Shown here: piece after piece, positions 35,993 through 45,633 of the stretch
How positions within the stretch are numbered: the stretch's first letter is position 1
Layout: every line of letters begins with the position of its first letter
Source: Sciscionella sediminilitoris
Lineage (GTDB): Bacteria; Actinomycetota; Actinomycetes; Mycobacteriales; Pseudonocardiaceae
Assembly (NCBI RefSeq): GCF_000737195.2
Contig: NZ_JALM01000079.1
Coordinates: 1-63,713 of the forward strand
Length of the DNA: 63,713 nt
Reading direction: 5' to 3'
Notes under the pieces: model-generated
Seen by the model: the letters and a program-made list of their open reading frames with translations, nothing else
Told to the model about the DNA's origin: nothing
The model's database searches: none
Program-made: the position numbers and the translations under genes

Positions 35993-36739
35993 CTATTCCT
36001 GTCCGGGGACGGCGTCGATCAACTGCTTGGTGTACTCGTGTTCCGGCGCGCCGAGCAGGTTTTCGGTCTCCCCCTGTTCGACCAGTTTTCCGGCGCGCAG
36101 CACGGCCATGCTGTCCGCGAGGTAGCGCAGCACGGCGAGATTGTGGCTGATGAACAGGATCCCGATCCCGGTCTCCCGCTGGATTTCCCGCAACACGTTC
36201 AGCACGGCGCCCTGCACCGAGACATCGAGTGCCGAGGTGATCTCATCCGCGATCAGGAACGCCGGTTCGGCGGCGAGAGCGCGCGCAATGCACACCCGCT
36301 GCAGCTGCCCGCCGGAGAACGCGCGCGGCATCAGGTTCGCCCGCGCGGGATCGATGTGCACCAGTTCGAGCAACTCGCGCACCCGGGCGCGGCGCGCGGT
36401 CCGCTTGGCTCGCAAGCCCTCCGCGATGGACGAGCCGATACTGCGCCGCGGATCCAGTGCCGCGGCGGGATCCTGGAACACCAGCTGGATCCGGCGGTCC
36501 GGAGTACGCAGCTGTGCACCGTCGTACCGGATGCTTCCGGAGCTGATCGGGGCCATACCGACGATGGCACGCGCGATCGTGGACTTGCCGGAACCGGACT
36601 CGCCCGCGAGGCCGAGCACCGAACCAGCCGAAACGGTCAGGCTGACCCCGTCCACCGCGGTGTGCGCGCCGAACCGCACGGTCAATTCGTCCACCGTGAG
36701 TTCGCTCTGCCCCGATGATTCGCTCCCAAGCTCGCTCAT
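35993..36739 (-). CDS. Peptide ABC transporter ATP-binding protein (DppF-like)
   Basis: 248 residues with Walker A 'GLAGESGSGKST', Q-loop 'VFQDPAAALDPR', ABC signature 'FSGGQLQRV', Walker B 'AFLIADEIT' and the H-loop 'ISHNLAV'. This is the second ATPase subunit of an oligo/dipeptide importer. It is shorter at the C-terminus than many DppF proteins and lacks the oligo_HPY tail, which is present on the fused DppD half next door. It overlaps that gene by 4 bp (ATGA). Confidence 0.92.
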   Translation of the reverse strand: MSELGSESSGQSELTVDELTVRFGAHTAVDGVSLTVSAGSVLGLAGESGSGKSTIARAIVGMAPISSGSIRYDGAQLRTPDRRIQLVFQDPAAALDPRRSIGSSIAEGLRAKRTARRARVRELLELVHIDPARANLMPRAFSGGQLQRVCIARALAAEPAFLIADEITSALDVSVQGAVLNVLREIQRETGIGILFISHNLAVLRYLADSMAVLRAGKLVEQGETENLLGAPEHEYTKQLIDAVPGQE

Positions 36740-38550
36740 GCCGATACCTCCTGTGCCCCGACCGGATGCCAGCAGCTCACCCGGTGCCCGCCGAGTTCGC
36801 GCGGCGCGGGGAGTTCGGCGTGACAGCGGTCGTCGGCGTGTGCGCAGCGCGGCGCGAACGGGCAGCCGGGCAGCTCCTCGGTGGCATCCGGTGCCCGGCC
36901 CTCGATCGTGGCCAGCGGCAGCGAACGGTCGGTGCGCAGGTCCGGGGAGCTGGCCACCAGCGCCCTCGTGTACGGATGGGCCGCCCGGTCCAGCGCGTTC
37001 GCGGGCAGTTCCTCGACGATCCGCCCGGCATACATCACCAGCACCCGGGAGGCCAGCTCGCGCACCACGGCGATGTCGTGGCTGACGAACAGCACCGCGG
37101 TGCCCTGGGTATCGCGCACCTCGCGGAGCAGGCCGAGAATGTCCCGCTGCACGGTGACATCCAGTGCCGTGGTCGGCTCATCGGCGATGATCAGCTTCGG
37201 CTCACCCATCAGCCCCATGCCGATCATCGCGCGCTGCCGCATTCCGCCGGAGAACTCGTGCGGATACTGCGCTGCCCGGCGTTCCGGATCCCGGATGCGG
37301 ACCGCGCGCAGCCGATCCACCGCGCGGGCCATGGCGGAGCGGCGATCGGCGTTCCGGTGCACCTCGGCGACCTCGGCGAGCTGCCTGCCCACCCGCAGCG
37401 CGGGGTTCAGCGAACTCATCGGGTCCTGGAACACCATGGCCAGCCGGTCGCCGAGCCGGGCGGGATCGAGCGGTTCCCCGTCGAACTCCAGCCGGTCCGC
37501 CTCGACCCGGCCGGGGTGCGGAACCAGACCGGCGATCGCGGCACCGGTGACACTCTTCCCGGAACCGGATTCCCCGACAAGGCCGAGTATTTCCCCACGG
37601 CACACGGTGAAGCTGGCACCACGCACCGGGTTCGCCGCGGGGAACCGCACCCGCAGGTTCACCACCCGCAGCACACCGTGCTCCGCATCGGGTTCCGGTT
37701 CCCCGCTCGCATCAGGTTCCCGTGGTGCCGCGCGCTGGCCGGGGGATTCCGCGGTGAGCACCCTGGCGGTCAGTTCACCGGCCAGCACGAAGGTGATCCC
37801 GGCGAACACGATCGCGAAGCCGGGCAGCAGCGCCGAGGCCGGATCGGTGTAGATCCGCGGCAGGCCCTCGTTGAGCAACCGTCCCCAGTCGTACGAGGGC
37901 GGCTGCACCCCGAAGCCGAGGTAGGACAGCGCCGCGAAGTTGAGCAGTGCGTTGCCGATCGCCGAGGCGAAGTTCACCACCAGCGGCTCGGCGATGTTCG
38001 GCACCACATGCCTGGTGATCAGCAGACCGCGCGGTACCCCGAGCAGCCTGGCCGCGGACACGAAATCCGCCTCGGCCACCGCCACCGCCCTGGTATAGGT
38101 CAACCGGGCGAAGTTCGGTGTCAGGGCCACCGCGAGCGCGAGCACCGCACCGTCCGCACCGACCCCGAACACCACGCCGAAAAAGATCGCCAGCAGCAGG
38201 CCGGGAAACGCCACGGTGAGGTTGATGAACGCCACCACCAGCCCGCCGATCCGCCTGCCGAGCACCACCGGCAGCGTGCCGAGCAGGATGCCCAGCACCG
38301 CACCGAGCACCGTGGCCAGCAGCGCGAGCAGCACCGAAAGCCGGGTAGCCACCAGGGTTCTGGCCAGCACATCGCGCCCGAGATAGTCGGTGCCGAACGG
38401 ATGCGCAGCCGACATTCCCTGCCGCATCGCGTCGATATCGATCGAGTCCGCGCGCGCCGACCACAGCATGGGCGCGAACACCGCGAGCAGCAGGATCACG
38501 GCGACCAGCACGAGGGTGGTGATCCCGAGCGGGCGAGTCAGCTGACGCAT
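36736..38550 (-). CDS. Fused peptide ABC permease-ATPase (DppC-DppD)
   Basis: 604 residues. Residues 1-275 are a DppC-type permease with about six helices and the EAA-type loop 'EADFVSAARLLGVPRGLL'. After a short charged linker ('RAAPREPDASGEPEPDAEH'), residues 290-604 are a DppD-type ATPase: Walker A 'VGESGSGKSVTG', 'VFQDPMSSLNP', signature 'EFSGGMRQRAMI', Walker B 'LIIADEPTTALD', and the Cys-containing oligo_HPY tail 'GCPFAPRCAHADDRC'. It starts 1 bp after the DppB gene's stop and overlaps DppF. The fusion replaces two separate subunits of the usual importer. Confidence 0.92.
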   Translation of the reverse strand: MRQLTRPLGITTLVLVAVILLLAVFAPMLWSARADSIDIDAMRQGMSAAHPFGTDYLGRDVLARTLVATRLSVLLALLATVLGAVLGILLGTLPVVLGRRIGGLVVAFINLTVAFPGLLLAIFFGVVFGVGADGAVLALAVALTPNFARLTYTRAVAVAEADFVSAARLLGVPRGLLITRHVVPNIAEPLVVNFASAIGNALLNFAALSYLGFGVQPPSYDWGRLLNEGLPRIYTDPASALLPGFAIVFAGITFVLAGELTARVLTAESPGQRAAPREPDASGEPEPDAEHGVLRVVNLRVRFPAANPVRGASFTVCRGEILGLVGESGSGKSVTGAAIAGLVPHPGRVEADRLEFDGEPLDPARLGDRLAMVFQDPMSSLNPALRVGRQLAEVAEVHRNADRRSAMARAVDRLRAVRIRDPERRAAQYPHEFSGGMRQRAMIGMGLMGEPKLIIADEPTTALDVTVQRDILGLLREVRDTQGTAVLFVSHDIAVVRELASRVLVMYAGRIVEELPANALDRAAHPYTRALVASSPDLRTDRSLPLATIEGRAPDATEELPGCPFAPRCAHADDRCHAELPAPRELGGHRVSCWHPVGAQEVSA

Positions 38551-38551
38551 C

Positions 38552-39499
38552 TCAGCGCTCCCTGATCGTGGAACGCGGATCGGCCGCCGCGATGGCGATG
38601 TCCACGACGAGGTGGATCAGCAGCGCGGCGCCGCCGAACACGATGGCCAGGGCCTGCACCACCGGATAATCCTTGTTCAGCACCGACTGCACCAGCTGCA
38701 TGCCGACCCCCGGGATCGCGAAGATGTTCTCCACCAGCACCGTTCCGGCCAGCAGCGAGCCGAGGATCAGCCCGCTCATGGTCAGCGTGGAGGTGAGCAG
38801 ATTGGGCAGGGCGTGCCGCAGATACAACAGCCGGTCCGGCAGCCGTTTCGCGCGCGCGGTGCGCAGATACGGGGTGTCGAGCACCCGCCTGGTCTCCACC
38901 CGCACGATCCGGGACAGCAGCGCACCCGGTGCCGCGGCGAGCGCGAGCACCGGAAGCACGAAGGCAACCGGGCTGGCCAGGCCCGCTGGCGGGAACCAGC
39001 CGAGCGTCACCGCGAACACGAAGACCAGTCCCACGGCGAGCAGGAAATCCGGAACCACCGAGAAAAACCCGGTCACCGTGACGAATCCCGCCTCGGTGCC
39101 GCGCGCCCGGCCGTTGCGGGTGCGCACCCCGACGAACATGCCGAGCGGCACCGCGAGCACTACCGCGAGCAGGAAGGCATAGCAGGCCAGCTGCGCAGTC
39201 GCGGGCAGCTGTTCACCGAGCAACCGGCGCACCGGAAGGCCGGAGATCAGCGAACTGCCCAGCCGTCCGGTGCACAGTCGCTGCAGATAGTCCAGGAACT
39301 GTTGCGGCAGCGGCAGATCGAGGCCCAGCTCGTGCCGTTTCGCCGCGACGAGCGCCGTCGGCGCCTTGAGACCCATCGCCACCCGGACCGGATCCCCGGG
39401 GATGGCGTGCACCATGGCGAAGGTGGCCACGGCGAGCACGAACATCGAGACGAGGAACCGGAACAGCCTGCGTGCCGCGAAACCGAGCCAGTGGTTCAT
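38552..39499 (-). CDS. Peptide ABC transporter permease (DppB-like)
   Basis: 315 residues, about six membrane helices, with the DppB hallmarks 'FAMVHAIPGDPVRVAMG' near the N-terminus, 'ELGLDLPLPQQFLDYL', and the EAA-type loop 'YLRTARAKRLPDRLLYLRHA'. The ATG at 39499 overlaps the substrate-binding-protein stop (ATGA); the larger frame upstream is antisense or overlapping. It pairs with the fused DppC-DppD to form the membrane channel. Confidence 0.93.
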   Translation of the reverse strand: MNHWLGFAARRLFRFLVSMFVLAVATFAMVHAIPGDPVRVAMGLKAPTALVAAKRHELGLDLPLPQQFLDYLQRLCTGRLGSSLISGLPVRRLLGEQLPATAQLACYAFLLAVVLAVPLGMFVGVRTRNGRARGTEAGFVTVTGFFSVVPDFLLAVGLVFVFAVTLGWFPPAGLASPVAFVLPVLALAAAPGALLSRIVRVETRRVLDTPYLRTARAKRLPDRLLYLRHALPNLLTSTLTMSGLILGSLLAGTVLVENIFAIPGVGMQLVQSVLNKDYPVVQALAIVFGGAALLIHLVVDIAIAAADPRSTIRER

Positions 39500-40998
39500 G
39501 GCGTGTCCCGGTGGAACGCGCTCGGCACGAACTCCCCGTTGCCGTCCAGTTCGAATCGCGCCCCGGCCCCGAACCACGGGGTGTCCGCGTCCGCGAACGG
39601 CACCACATCGGCGTTGCGGAACAGCGCCGTCTCGGCGGCGTTCCACTCGGCACAGCCCGCGGTCCCGGTGCGCTCGCTGGCCGCCCGCATCCCCGCGCCG
39701 TAGCCGGGATTCTCGATGTGCGCGAAATTCGAGCCGTTCGGCGGGGCCGGACCGGAGAGAAAGGCGCGGATGGTCGACGGGTTGGTGACGTTCACGTTCT
39801 CGAAGATCGTGTCCCAGTCCCCGGTACCCATCATGGTGGCGAGCAACTGTTCGTTGGTGCGCTGTTCGAGCCGGACGGAAACCCCGAGCGCGCGCCACTG
39901 CTGCGCGAGGTATTCCGCGGCTGCGGCGGCCAGCGGCGGGAACTTCAGCGAGAACGACAGCGGCGCGCCGTTGTTCACCCGAACCCCGTCCGGCCCGCTC
40001 CGCCAGCCCGCCGCGTCCAGTAGGGCACGCGCCCGCGCGGGGTCGTAGCCGGGCAGCGCGGCGGCGTTGTTTCCGGGGCACAACTTCGGTTCCGGCATCA
40101 GTCCGGTGGATCGCCGCCCTTCGCCCATGGTGATCGCCTTGGCCGCGTTGTCGAACCGGACCCCCATGGCCAGTGCCCGGCGCACCCGCACATCGGCGAA
40201 GGTCTTCTTGGCCTGGTTGAAGTAGAGCTCGCCGACGGTCTCCGGAATATCGCGCCGGAACAGCTTCGCCGCGGCGAGCCGGTCCCGGTCCGGTCCGCGG
40301 ATCCCGGCGATATTGGCCTGCCTGCCGAGCAACAGGTTCGCCATGGTGGTCTCGTCGTTGACGAACTTGACCACGATGGTGCGCGGCAGCCCTTCCGGCG
40401 CTCCGGACCGTTTCGTGTAGCTGAGGTGATCCCCGGGTGCGACCTCGCTGAGCACATAGGGGCCGGAGCCCGCGCTGCGCCGGTTCAGCGCGGCGCGGTC
40501 GTGCATTCCCTTACGGCACACCAAACCCAGGATCGCGACGTTCTGCATGAAGAACGGCTCCGGTTTGGCGAGCCGGACTTCCACCTCCTTGCCGTGCGCG
40601 CTGGCCTCGGCCCCCGCGGGAACGGCGACATCGATCAGCTCGGACTTGTTCGCCGGATCCGCGACATAGTTCAGGTTCGCCGCGACGGTCGCCGCGTCGA
40701 GGGGTTCGCCGTCCGCACAGCGCACCCCGTCCCGGATGCGCAACCGGGCGCTGGTCGGGCTCACCGTCCAGTGGCTGGCCACCCCCGGCGCGAGGGTGTG
40801 ATCGCGGTTCGTGGTGGCCAGCATCTGGTAAGCGAGCGGGACCAGCGCCATATTGCTCGAGGAGGAGGAAGCCTGCGGGTCGAACTTCGCCGATCCCGCG
40901 GGCATGGCGATGGTGATCGTGTCCCCGCCGGATCGTGCCCCGACCGCGCACCCGGCGAGCAGCGGCAGCAGCGCGAGCGCCACCGCGGCGCGTTTCAC
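39496..40998 (-). CDS. Peptide ABC transporter substrate-binding lipoprotein
   Basis: 500 residues with a lipoprotein signal: MKRAAVALALLPLLAGC, lipobox LLAG-Cys17. The mature part is a family-5 extracellular solute-binding protein ('LAPGVASHWTVSPTSARLRI', 'RRALAMGVRFDNAAKAITMG', 'ALLDAAGWRSGPDGVRVNNG'). It captures a peptide or amino-acid conjugate for the adjoining Dpp-type importer. The GTG at 40998 overlaps the TGA of the fused peptidase (GTGA). A stretch of consecutive serines just after the N-terminus probably serves as a linker. Confidence 0.9.
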   Translation of the reverse strand: MKRAAVALALLPLLAGCAVGARSGGDTITIAMPAGSAKFDPQASSSSSNMALVPLAYQMLATTNRDHTLAPGVASHWTVSPTSARLRIRDGVRCADGEPLDAATVAANLNYVADPANKSELIDVAVPAGAEASAHGKEVEVRLAKPEPFFMQNVAILGLVCRKGMHDRAALNRRSAGSGPYVLSEVAPGDHLSYTKRSGAPEGLPRTIVVKFVNDETTMANLLLGRQANIAGIRGPDRDRLAAAKLFRRDIPETVGELYFNQAKKTFADVRVRRALAMGVRFDNAAKAITMGEGRRSTGLMPEPKLCPGNNAAALPGYDPARARALLDAAGWRSGPDGVRVNNGAPLSFSLKFPPLAAAAAEYLAQQWRALGVSVRLEQRTNEQLLATMMGTGDWDTIFENVNVTNPSTIRAFLSGPAPPNGSNFAHIENPGYGAGMRAASERTGTAGCAEWNAAETALFRNADVVPFADADTPWFGAGARFELDGNGEFVPSAFHRDTP

Positions 40999-43900
40999 GG
41001 TCGGACCTTGGGTGTGGCGCGCAACCCGAAGTGCACGTAGGCGCTGCCATCCGCGAGCCGGAAGAACCGCACCCGCTGCCATTCTCTGGTGCGCGGTTCC
41101 CGGATCAGGTAGGCGTCCTGTTCATCGGGCACCAGGGTGAACTCGCGCGGTGGCTCGGGCTCCCCGAGCGAACCGACCTCGGAGGTGCTGAGCGTGGCGT
41201 GCAGTCCGCCCTCCCGCCGGGAAACCTCGAAGCGCAGCGCGGCCCGTTCGTAGACACCGAGATGCCAGTCCGCCGGTTCTGCGGTGTCATATTCCGATGG
41301 GCGCAGCGGTTCCGGTGGGGCGATACCCGCGAACTTCCCGAAGATCTCGGTGAACAGTTCGTGCGCGAGCGGATTCGCCTCGCCGCCGTTGGTCAGCAGG
41401 GTGACCGCGATGTCCGCCTCCGGCAGCACGCGCAGGAACGCGGACTGGCCGAGCGTGTTGCCGTCGTGCCCGATCAGCCGGGCACCGTCCCAGAGGTTGC
41501 GCCACCAGCCGAGTCCCCACGCATCCGCGCGGCTCGTGTCCGGGAGCGCGACCTGTTCGGTGCGCATCAGCTCGGCGGTTTCCGGGCGCAGCAGCTGTCC
41601 GCGGGCGAACCGCAGCACATCCTCGGCGGTGGCACAGATCGCGCCCGCGGGGGCGACCGCGCGCGGCAGATGCCACTGCGGGGCCGGTGCCAGCTTGCCG
41701 TCCTTGCCCTTGACGTGGCCGATCGCGGAGTCGAACCGCAGCACCTGTTCGGGCAACAGCACGGTGTGTTCCAGGCCGAGCGGTTCGAGCAGTAGTTCGC
41801 CGAACAGCTCGTCCCACACCTTGCCGGTGCACACCTCGGCGATCCGGGCCACCAGGCTGAATCCCGCGTTGCAGTAGGAGAACGTCTCACCGATCGGGTG
41901 GATCCGGGCCGCCTCGGCGAGTTTGGCGGTGTACCGCTCGAGGCAGTCGTCCCCGCGGCCGGTGTCGTGGAACAGATCGCCGTCGATGCCGCTGGTGTGG
42001 GTGAGCAGGTGCCGGATGGTGACCCCTTCGGCGATGCCCGGCACATAGCGCTCGATCGGGTCGTCCAGCCCGAGTTCGCCGCGCTCCACAAGGCGCATGA
42101 TCACCGTCGCGGTGTACACCTTGGTGATGGAACCGATCTGGAACAGGCTGCCGGTGCGCGCCGGGGCCCCGGTTCCGGTGTGCAGCAGCCCGGCGGCCGC
42201 GGTACTGATCTCGTCCCCGATCGCGATGCCCAGCGAGGCACCCACGACGCCGTGCGCCTCCACCAGCGCGGCGAGCCTGCGCTGCCAGTAGTCCGGATCG
42301 GCGCCGCCGCGCACCCGGGTTCCGGTGTGCCTGGTGACCCAGTTGAGAATGCGCCGGTTGTAGTCGATCCGGTGCGCGGGACGACCGTCCAGAATGAACA
42401 GATGGCTCGCCTCCGGATAGCTGACCAGCTCGGTACGCACCCCGCGACGGCGCAGCCCGGAGTACCACAGCTCGGCCTGCGCGTGCAGGCACCGCTGATC
42501 GGCAAGCCCGTGCAGCACCAGCGTCGGACTGCTGACCCGGTCGATGTGCCGGATCGGTGACTGCGCCGCGGAATCGCCGATTTCCTGTTCGTAGAACCAG
42601 TCCCCGATATCGGAGGTGTCCCGCAGCAGTTCGAGATCGCACACCACGCCACCGGCGACCACCGCGGCGAACCGCTCGGTCCGGGTGGACAGCCAGCACG
42701 CCATGAACCCGCCGTAGCTGTAGCCGCAGAGCGCGAGCCGCCGCGGATCGGCGATGCCCTCTTCCACCAGCTGGTCCACCGGGTCCAGGAAATCCCGCTC
42801 ATCGGCGGTTCCCCAGGCCCCGATCCCGGCGCGCAGGAGCTCTTCGCCGTAGCCGTCGCTGCCGCGCGGATTGAGCAGCAGCACCGACCAGCCGCGCGCG
42901 GCGAGCACCTGGTGGTACAGGTGCGCCGGATCCAGCGCCGGATGCCAGGCGTTGTGCGGGCCACCGTGCACATCGAGCAGCAACGGCCCCGGTTCCCGCA
43001 GTTCCGGATCGCGTACCAGCCAGCCGTGGACCTGGACACCGTCGTGCACGGTGAAGGTGCGCTCGACCGGGACGATCGGGGTGCGCCCCTCGGGGGTGTG
43101 TCCGGTCAGCAAGCGCAGCTGCCCGGTCTCCGGATCGACCACGCCGATTTCCCCGCTGTGCCGCGGATCGGCGACCACGACCGCGATCCGGCCACCGGCA
43201 ACCGCGAGCCCGGAGACCACATGATCCCCGCCGAGCAGTGGTTCACCGTCCCGGTAGAGATGGGTGCACCCGCGGTCCCGGACGCAGTAGAGCACCTTGT
43301 CGCCGAGCACGGCGGGCGTGGCACCGGGATAACCGGCAGCGCCCGGCATCACCGCACGGTCCAGCTCCGCGGTGAGTACCGAAGTGTTGCCCGCGCTGTC
43401 GACCCGGGTGAGCACTGCATTGCGCACCCCGGTTTCCGGTTCGCCGACCAGCAGCAGATCCGTGCCGTGCCAGGCGAGCGCGGACACCGAGACCGGCCCG
43501 GGCACCAGCCGATGCGGGGCGGCGGGGTCCCGTGGATCGAGCACATGGGCTCGCGCGGTCGGGGTGTCCTCGGCGAAACCGCGCAGGTAGGCCAGTTCGC
43601 TGCCGTCCGGGGACCACGCGGGGGCGTGCGCCTCGAACTCGCCGCCGGTGAGCATGGTGGTCTCGGCGCTGTCCAGATCCAGCAGGAAAAGCTGGCTGTA
43701 CACCCCGCGGAACCGGGCACCGCCGTCGATCTTGTGCACCGCCGCGGAGGTGACGATGGGCGAATGCGCGGTGCCACCACGGAAATCGAACGCGGCGGTG
43801 AACGCCAGCTTGCGGGCGTCCGGATGCCACACCGCGGGACCGGCACCGAGCGGGCGATCGGTGAGCTGCTCCGGGGCGCCGCCGTGCACGGGCATCGTCC

Positions 43901-44144
43901 AGAGTTGCTTCTCCCGCAGGAAAACCAGCGTTTCCCCGTCCGGGCTGATCGCCGGATCGGTGCCCTCCCCGATCCGGCGGGGCGGTGTGCCATCGGTGCC
44001 GGCCGACCACAGCTCGTGCACGTTCTCATCGGCCTCGGTGTCCGCGGTACGTAGCACGTACACCACGGTGGAGCCGTCCGGGCTCAGCGTGAGATCGATC
44101 GGTTGCCCGATTCCTGCGATATCCGTGATGTCGAAGGTGGACAT
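40995..44144 (-). CDS. S9 prolyl-oligopeptidase-type peptidase fused to a class C beta-lactamase-fold hydrolase
   Basis: 1049 residues, no signal peptide. Residues 1-370 are WD-like propeller repeats of acylaminoacyl-peptidase type. Residues 390-630 are the S9 catalytic domain with Ser476 in 'CGYSYGGFM', Asp549 in 'HGLADQRC' and His581 in 'PEASHLFIL'. From about 650 a second hydrolase follows, with S-x-x-K as SITK (Ser672, Lys675), Y-x-N as YCN (Tyr757) and 'IGHDGNTLG'. A beta-rich tail completes it. Two serine-nucleophile active sites in one cytosolic chain suggest stepwise peptide breakdown. It is coupled to the deacylase upstream and the binding protein downstream. Confidence 0.9.
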   Translation of the reverse strand: MSTFDITDIAGIGQPIDLTLSPDGSTVVYVLRTADTEADENVHELWSAGTDGTPPRRIGEGTDPAISPDGETLVFLREKQLWTMPVHGGAPEQLTDRPLGAGPAVWHPDARKLAFTAAFDFRGGTAHSPIVTSAAVHKIDGGARFRGVYSQLFLLDLDSAETTMLTGGEFEAHAPAWSPDGSELAYLRGFAEDTPTARAHVLDPRDPAAPHRLVPGPVSVSALAWHGTDLLLVGEPETGVRNAVLTRVDSAGNTSVLTAELDRAVMPGAAGYPGATPAVLGDKVLYCVRDRGCTHLYRDGEPLLGGDHVVSGLAVAGGRIAVVVADPRHSGEIGVVDPETGQLRLLTGHTPEGRTPIVPVERTFTVHDGVQVHGWLVRDPELREPGPLLLDVHGGPHNAWHPALDPAHLYHQVLAARGWSVLLLNPRGSDGYGEELLRAGIGAWGTADERDFLDPVDQLVEEGIADPRRLALCGYSYGGFMACWLSTRTERFAAVVAGGVVCDLELLRDTSDIGDWFYEQEIGDSAAQSPIRHIDRVSSPTLVLHGLADQRCLHAQAELWYSGLRRRGVRTELVSYPEASHLFILDGRPAHRIDYNRRILNWVTRHTGTRVRGGADPDYWQRRLAALVEAHGVVGASLGIAIGDEISTAAAGLLHTGTGAPARTGSLFQIGSITKVYTATVIMRLVERGELGLDDPIERYVPGIAEGVTIRHLLTHTSGIDGDLFHDTGRGDDCLERYTAKLAEAARIHPIGETFSYCNAGFSLVARIAEVCTGKVWDELFGELLLEPLGLEHTVLLPEQVLRFDSAIGHVKGKDGKLAPAPQWHLPRAVAPAGAICATAEDVLRFARGQLLRPETAELMRTEQVALPDTSRADAWGLGWWRNLWDGARLIGHDGNTLGQSAFLRVLPEADIAVTLLTNGGEANPLAHELFTEIFGKFAGIAPPEPLRPSEYDTAEPADWHLGVYERAALRFEVSRREGGLHATLSTSEVGSLGEPEPPREFTLVPDEQDAYLIREPRTREWQRVRFFRLADGSAYVHFGLRATPKVRP

Positions 44145-44169
44145 CCCCTGTCCCTTCCCTAGTTCCGGT

Positions 44170-45633
44170 TCACTGACCGCGCAACGGCCGTCCGGGGAAC
44201 GCGTCCGCGCGCAGTTCACCGTCGCGCACCACGAAGGTGCCGTCCACCAGCAGATGCCGCACGCCCTGCGCGGTCCGCGTCGGATCGGCGAAGGTGGCCC
44301 GGTCGGTGAGGTTCTCCGGGTCGAGCACCACGATGTCGGCATCCGCGCCGATCCCGAGATGCCCCTTCCCGCTCGCCGTGGCGCACACCCGGTCCAGCAC
44401 CCGCGCGGGCAGATAGGAGCACCGGCGGAACGCCTCCAGCCAGGTCCACGCGCGTTGTTCGCGCACCATCAGGCGCAGGGATTTGCTGAACGTGCCCGCG
44501 GTGCGCGGATGGGTGCGCCCACCGGCGGGCAGCGGCCACTCGGTGCTCTCCCTGCTGCCGTCGGGCCAGCTGACGAACATCGCGTCGCTGGCCACGATGC
44601 TGTCCTCGAAGGCGAGGGCGTGGCGCAGCAGCGCACGATCGGCCTCGGCGCGCTCGTCCAGATAGTGCACGATGCACGGCGCGCCCGGATCGTTCGCGCG
44701 CACCTCGTTCAGCCGTGCCGCATCGGCGATCCGCTCCCCGGTGTCCACCAGCACCAGGTCCGAGGGGCTCATGCCCCAGGCGGGAAGCCGGTCCGGGGAG
44801 AGGAAGAACGCGCCGATCGCCGTGGATCCCGCACCATAGGGATACGCCTCGACGGTGACCGGGGAACCCGCGGATCGTGATTCATCCAAAGTGGACAGAA
44901 CGCGGTCGATGTGCCTGCGCGAGGTGCTGTTCACGTGGCAGTGGTGCATGGCCGCCCCGGTTTCCGCCGCGGCCATGGCGATCTCGCTCGAACCGTCCAC
45001 CGGAGTGGTCGGGTCGGCCTCCACCAGTTCCCGGACGTGGGTGAAGGTCGGCACCCCGGCGCTCGCGGCAAGCCGGGCCACATCGAGGAATTCCGCCGGA
45101 TCGGTGCGCGGCGCGTAGCCGAGCAGGATGCCGACCCCGAGCCCGCCCGCGGCGAGTTCGGTCTCCAGCCTGCCCAGCCAGGTCGCCCGCTCGCTCGGGG
45201 TGGAGGATCGCTGCCATTCCGGTGCGCCGAGCACGCCGAGGATGTCGTCCGGATCCGCGCCGGTGTGCGCCGCGAACCGGGCACCGGCCCAGGATGCGGC
45301 GTACCCGTAGTGCAGCGGGCGCCCGTCCCGCGCGGCGCTGGCGTACGCGGTCTCCACCCGCGCCGCACCCGCCTCCAGTTCCAGGGTCGCGCACACCCCG
45401 TCCATGGCCTGCAGTCGCTGTCCGGCGATGGAGTCCACATGGCTGTGCAGATCGATGAACCCCGGCCCGACCACCAGCCCGGTCACATCGAGCACCGGAA
45501 CATCCTCGGGCGCCCGGAGATCCGTGCCGATCTCGGCCACCCGGCCATCGCGGACCAGCAGATCGGCCGTGCGTGCGGTCCCCGTTCCCGGATCGCACAC
45601 CTGACCGCCGCGCAGCAATACGTTCTCGTTCAT
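44170..45633 (-). CDS. N-acyl-D-amino-acid deacylase (D-aminoacylase)
   Basis: 487-residue amidohydrolase-superfamily enzyme: 'GFIDLHSHVDSI' (HxH metal site), 'GILLGYAPRTDPAEF', 'FTHVREL', 'HHCHVNSTSRRHIDRVL' and 'IVASDAMFVSWP' with the catalytic Asp, and a C-terminal urease-like beta domain ('GIGADADIVVLDPENL'). D-aminoacylases remove N-acyl groups from D-amino acids, or process N-acyl-D-glutamate/aspartate. The ATG at 45633 overlaps the class A hydrolase stop (ATGA). Its place among D-amino-acid genes supports the D-specificity; the exact substrate is unknown. Confidence 0.9.
   Translation of the reverse strand: MNENVLLRGGQVCDPGTGTARTADLLVRDGRVAEIGTDLRAPEDVPVLDVTGLVVGPGFIDLHSHVDSIAGQRLQAMDGVCATLELEAGAARVETAYASAARDGRPLHYGYAASWAGARFAAHTGADPDDILGVLGAPEWQRSSTPSERATWLGRLETELAAGGLGVGILLGYAPRTDPAEFLDVARLAASAGVPTFTHVRELVEADPTTPVDGSSEIAMAAAETGAAMHHCHVNSTSRRHIDRVLSTLDESRSAGSPVTVEAYPYGAGSTAIGAFFLSPDRLPAWGMSPSDLVLVDTGERIADAARLNEVRANDPGAPCIVHYLDERAEADRALLRHALAFEDSIVASDAMFVSWPDGSRESTEWPLPAGGRTHPRTAGTFSKSLRLMVREQRAWTWLEAFRRCSYLPARVLDRVCATASGKGHLGIGADADIVVLDPENLTDRATFADPTRTAQGVRHLLVDGTFVVRDGELRADAFPGRPLRGQ

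Noticed and set aside
36715-38565. A 616-codon plus-strand open frame over the DppC-DppD gene
   Set aside because: Shadow of an ABC permease-ATPase with all motifs on the minus strand.
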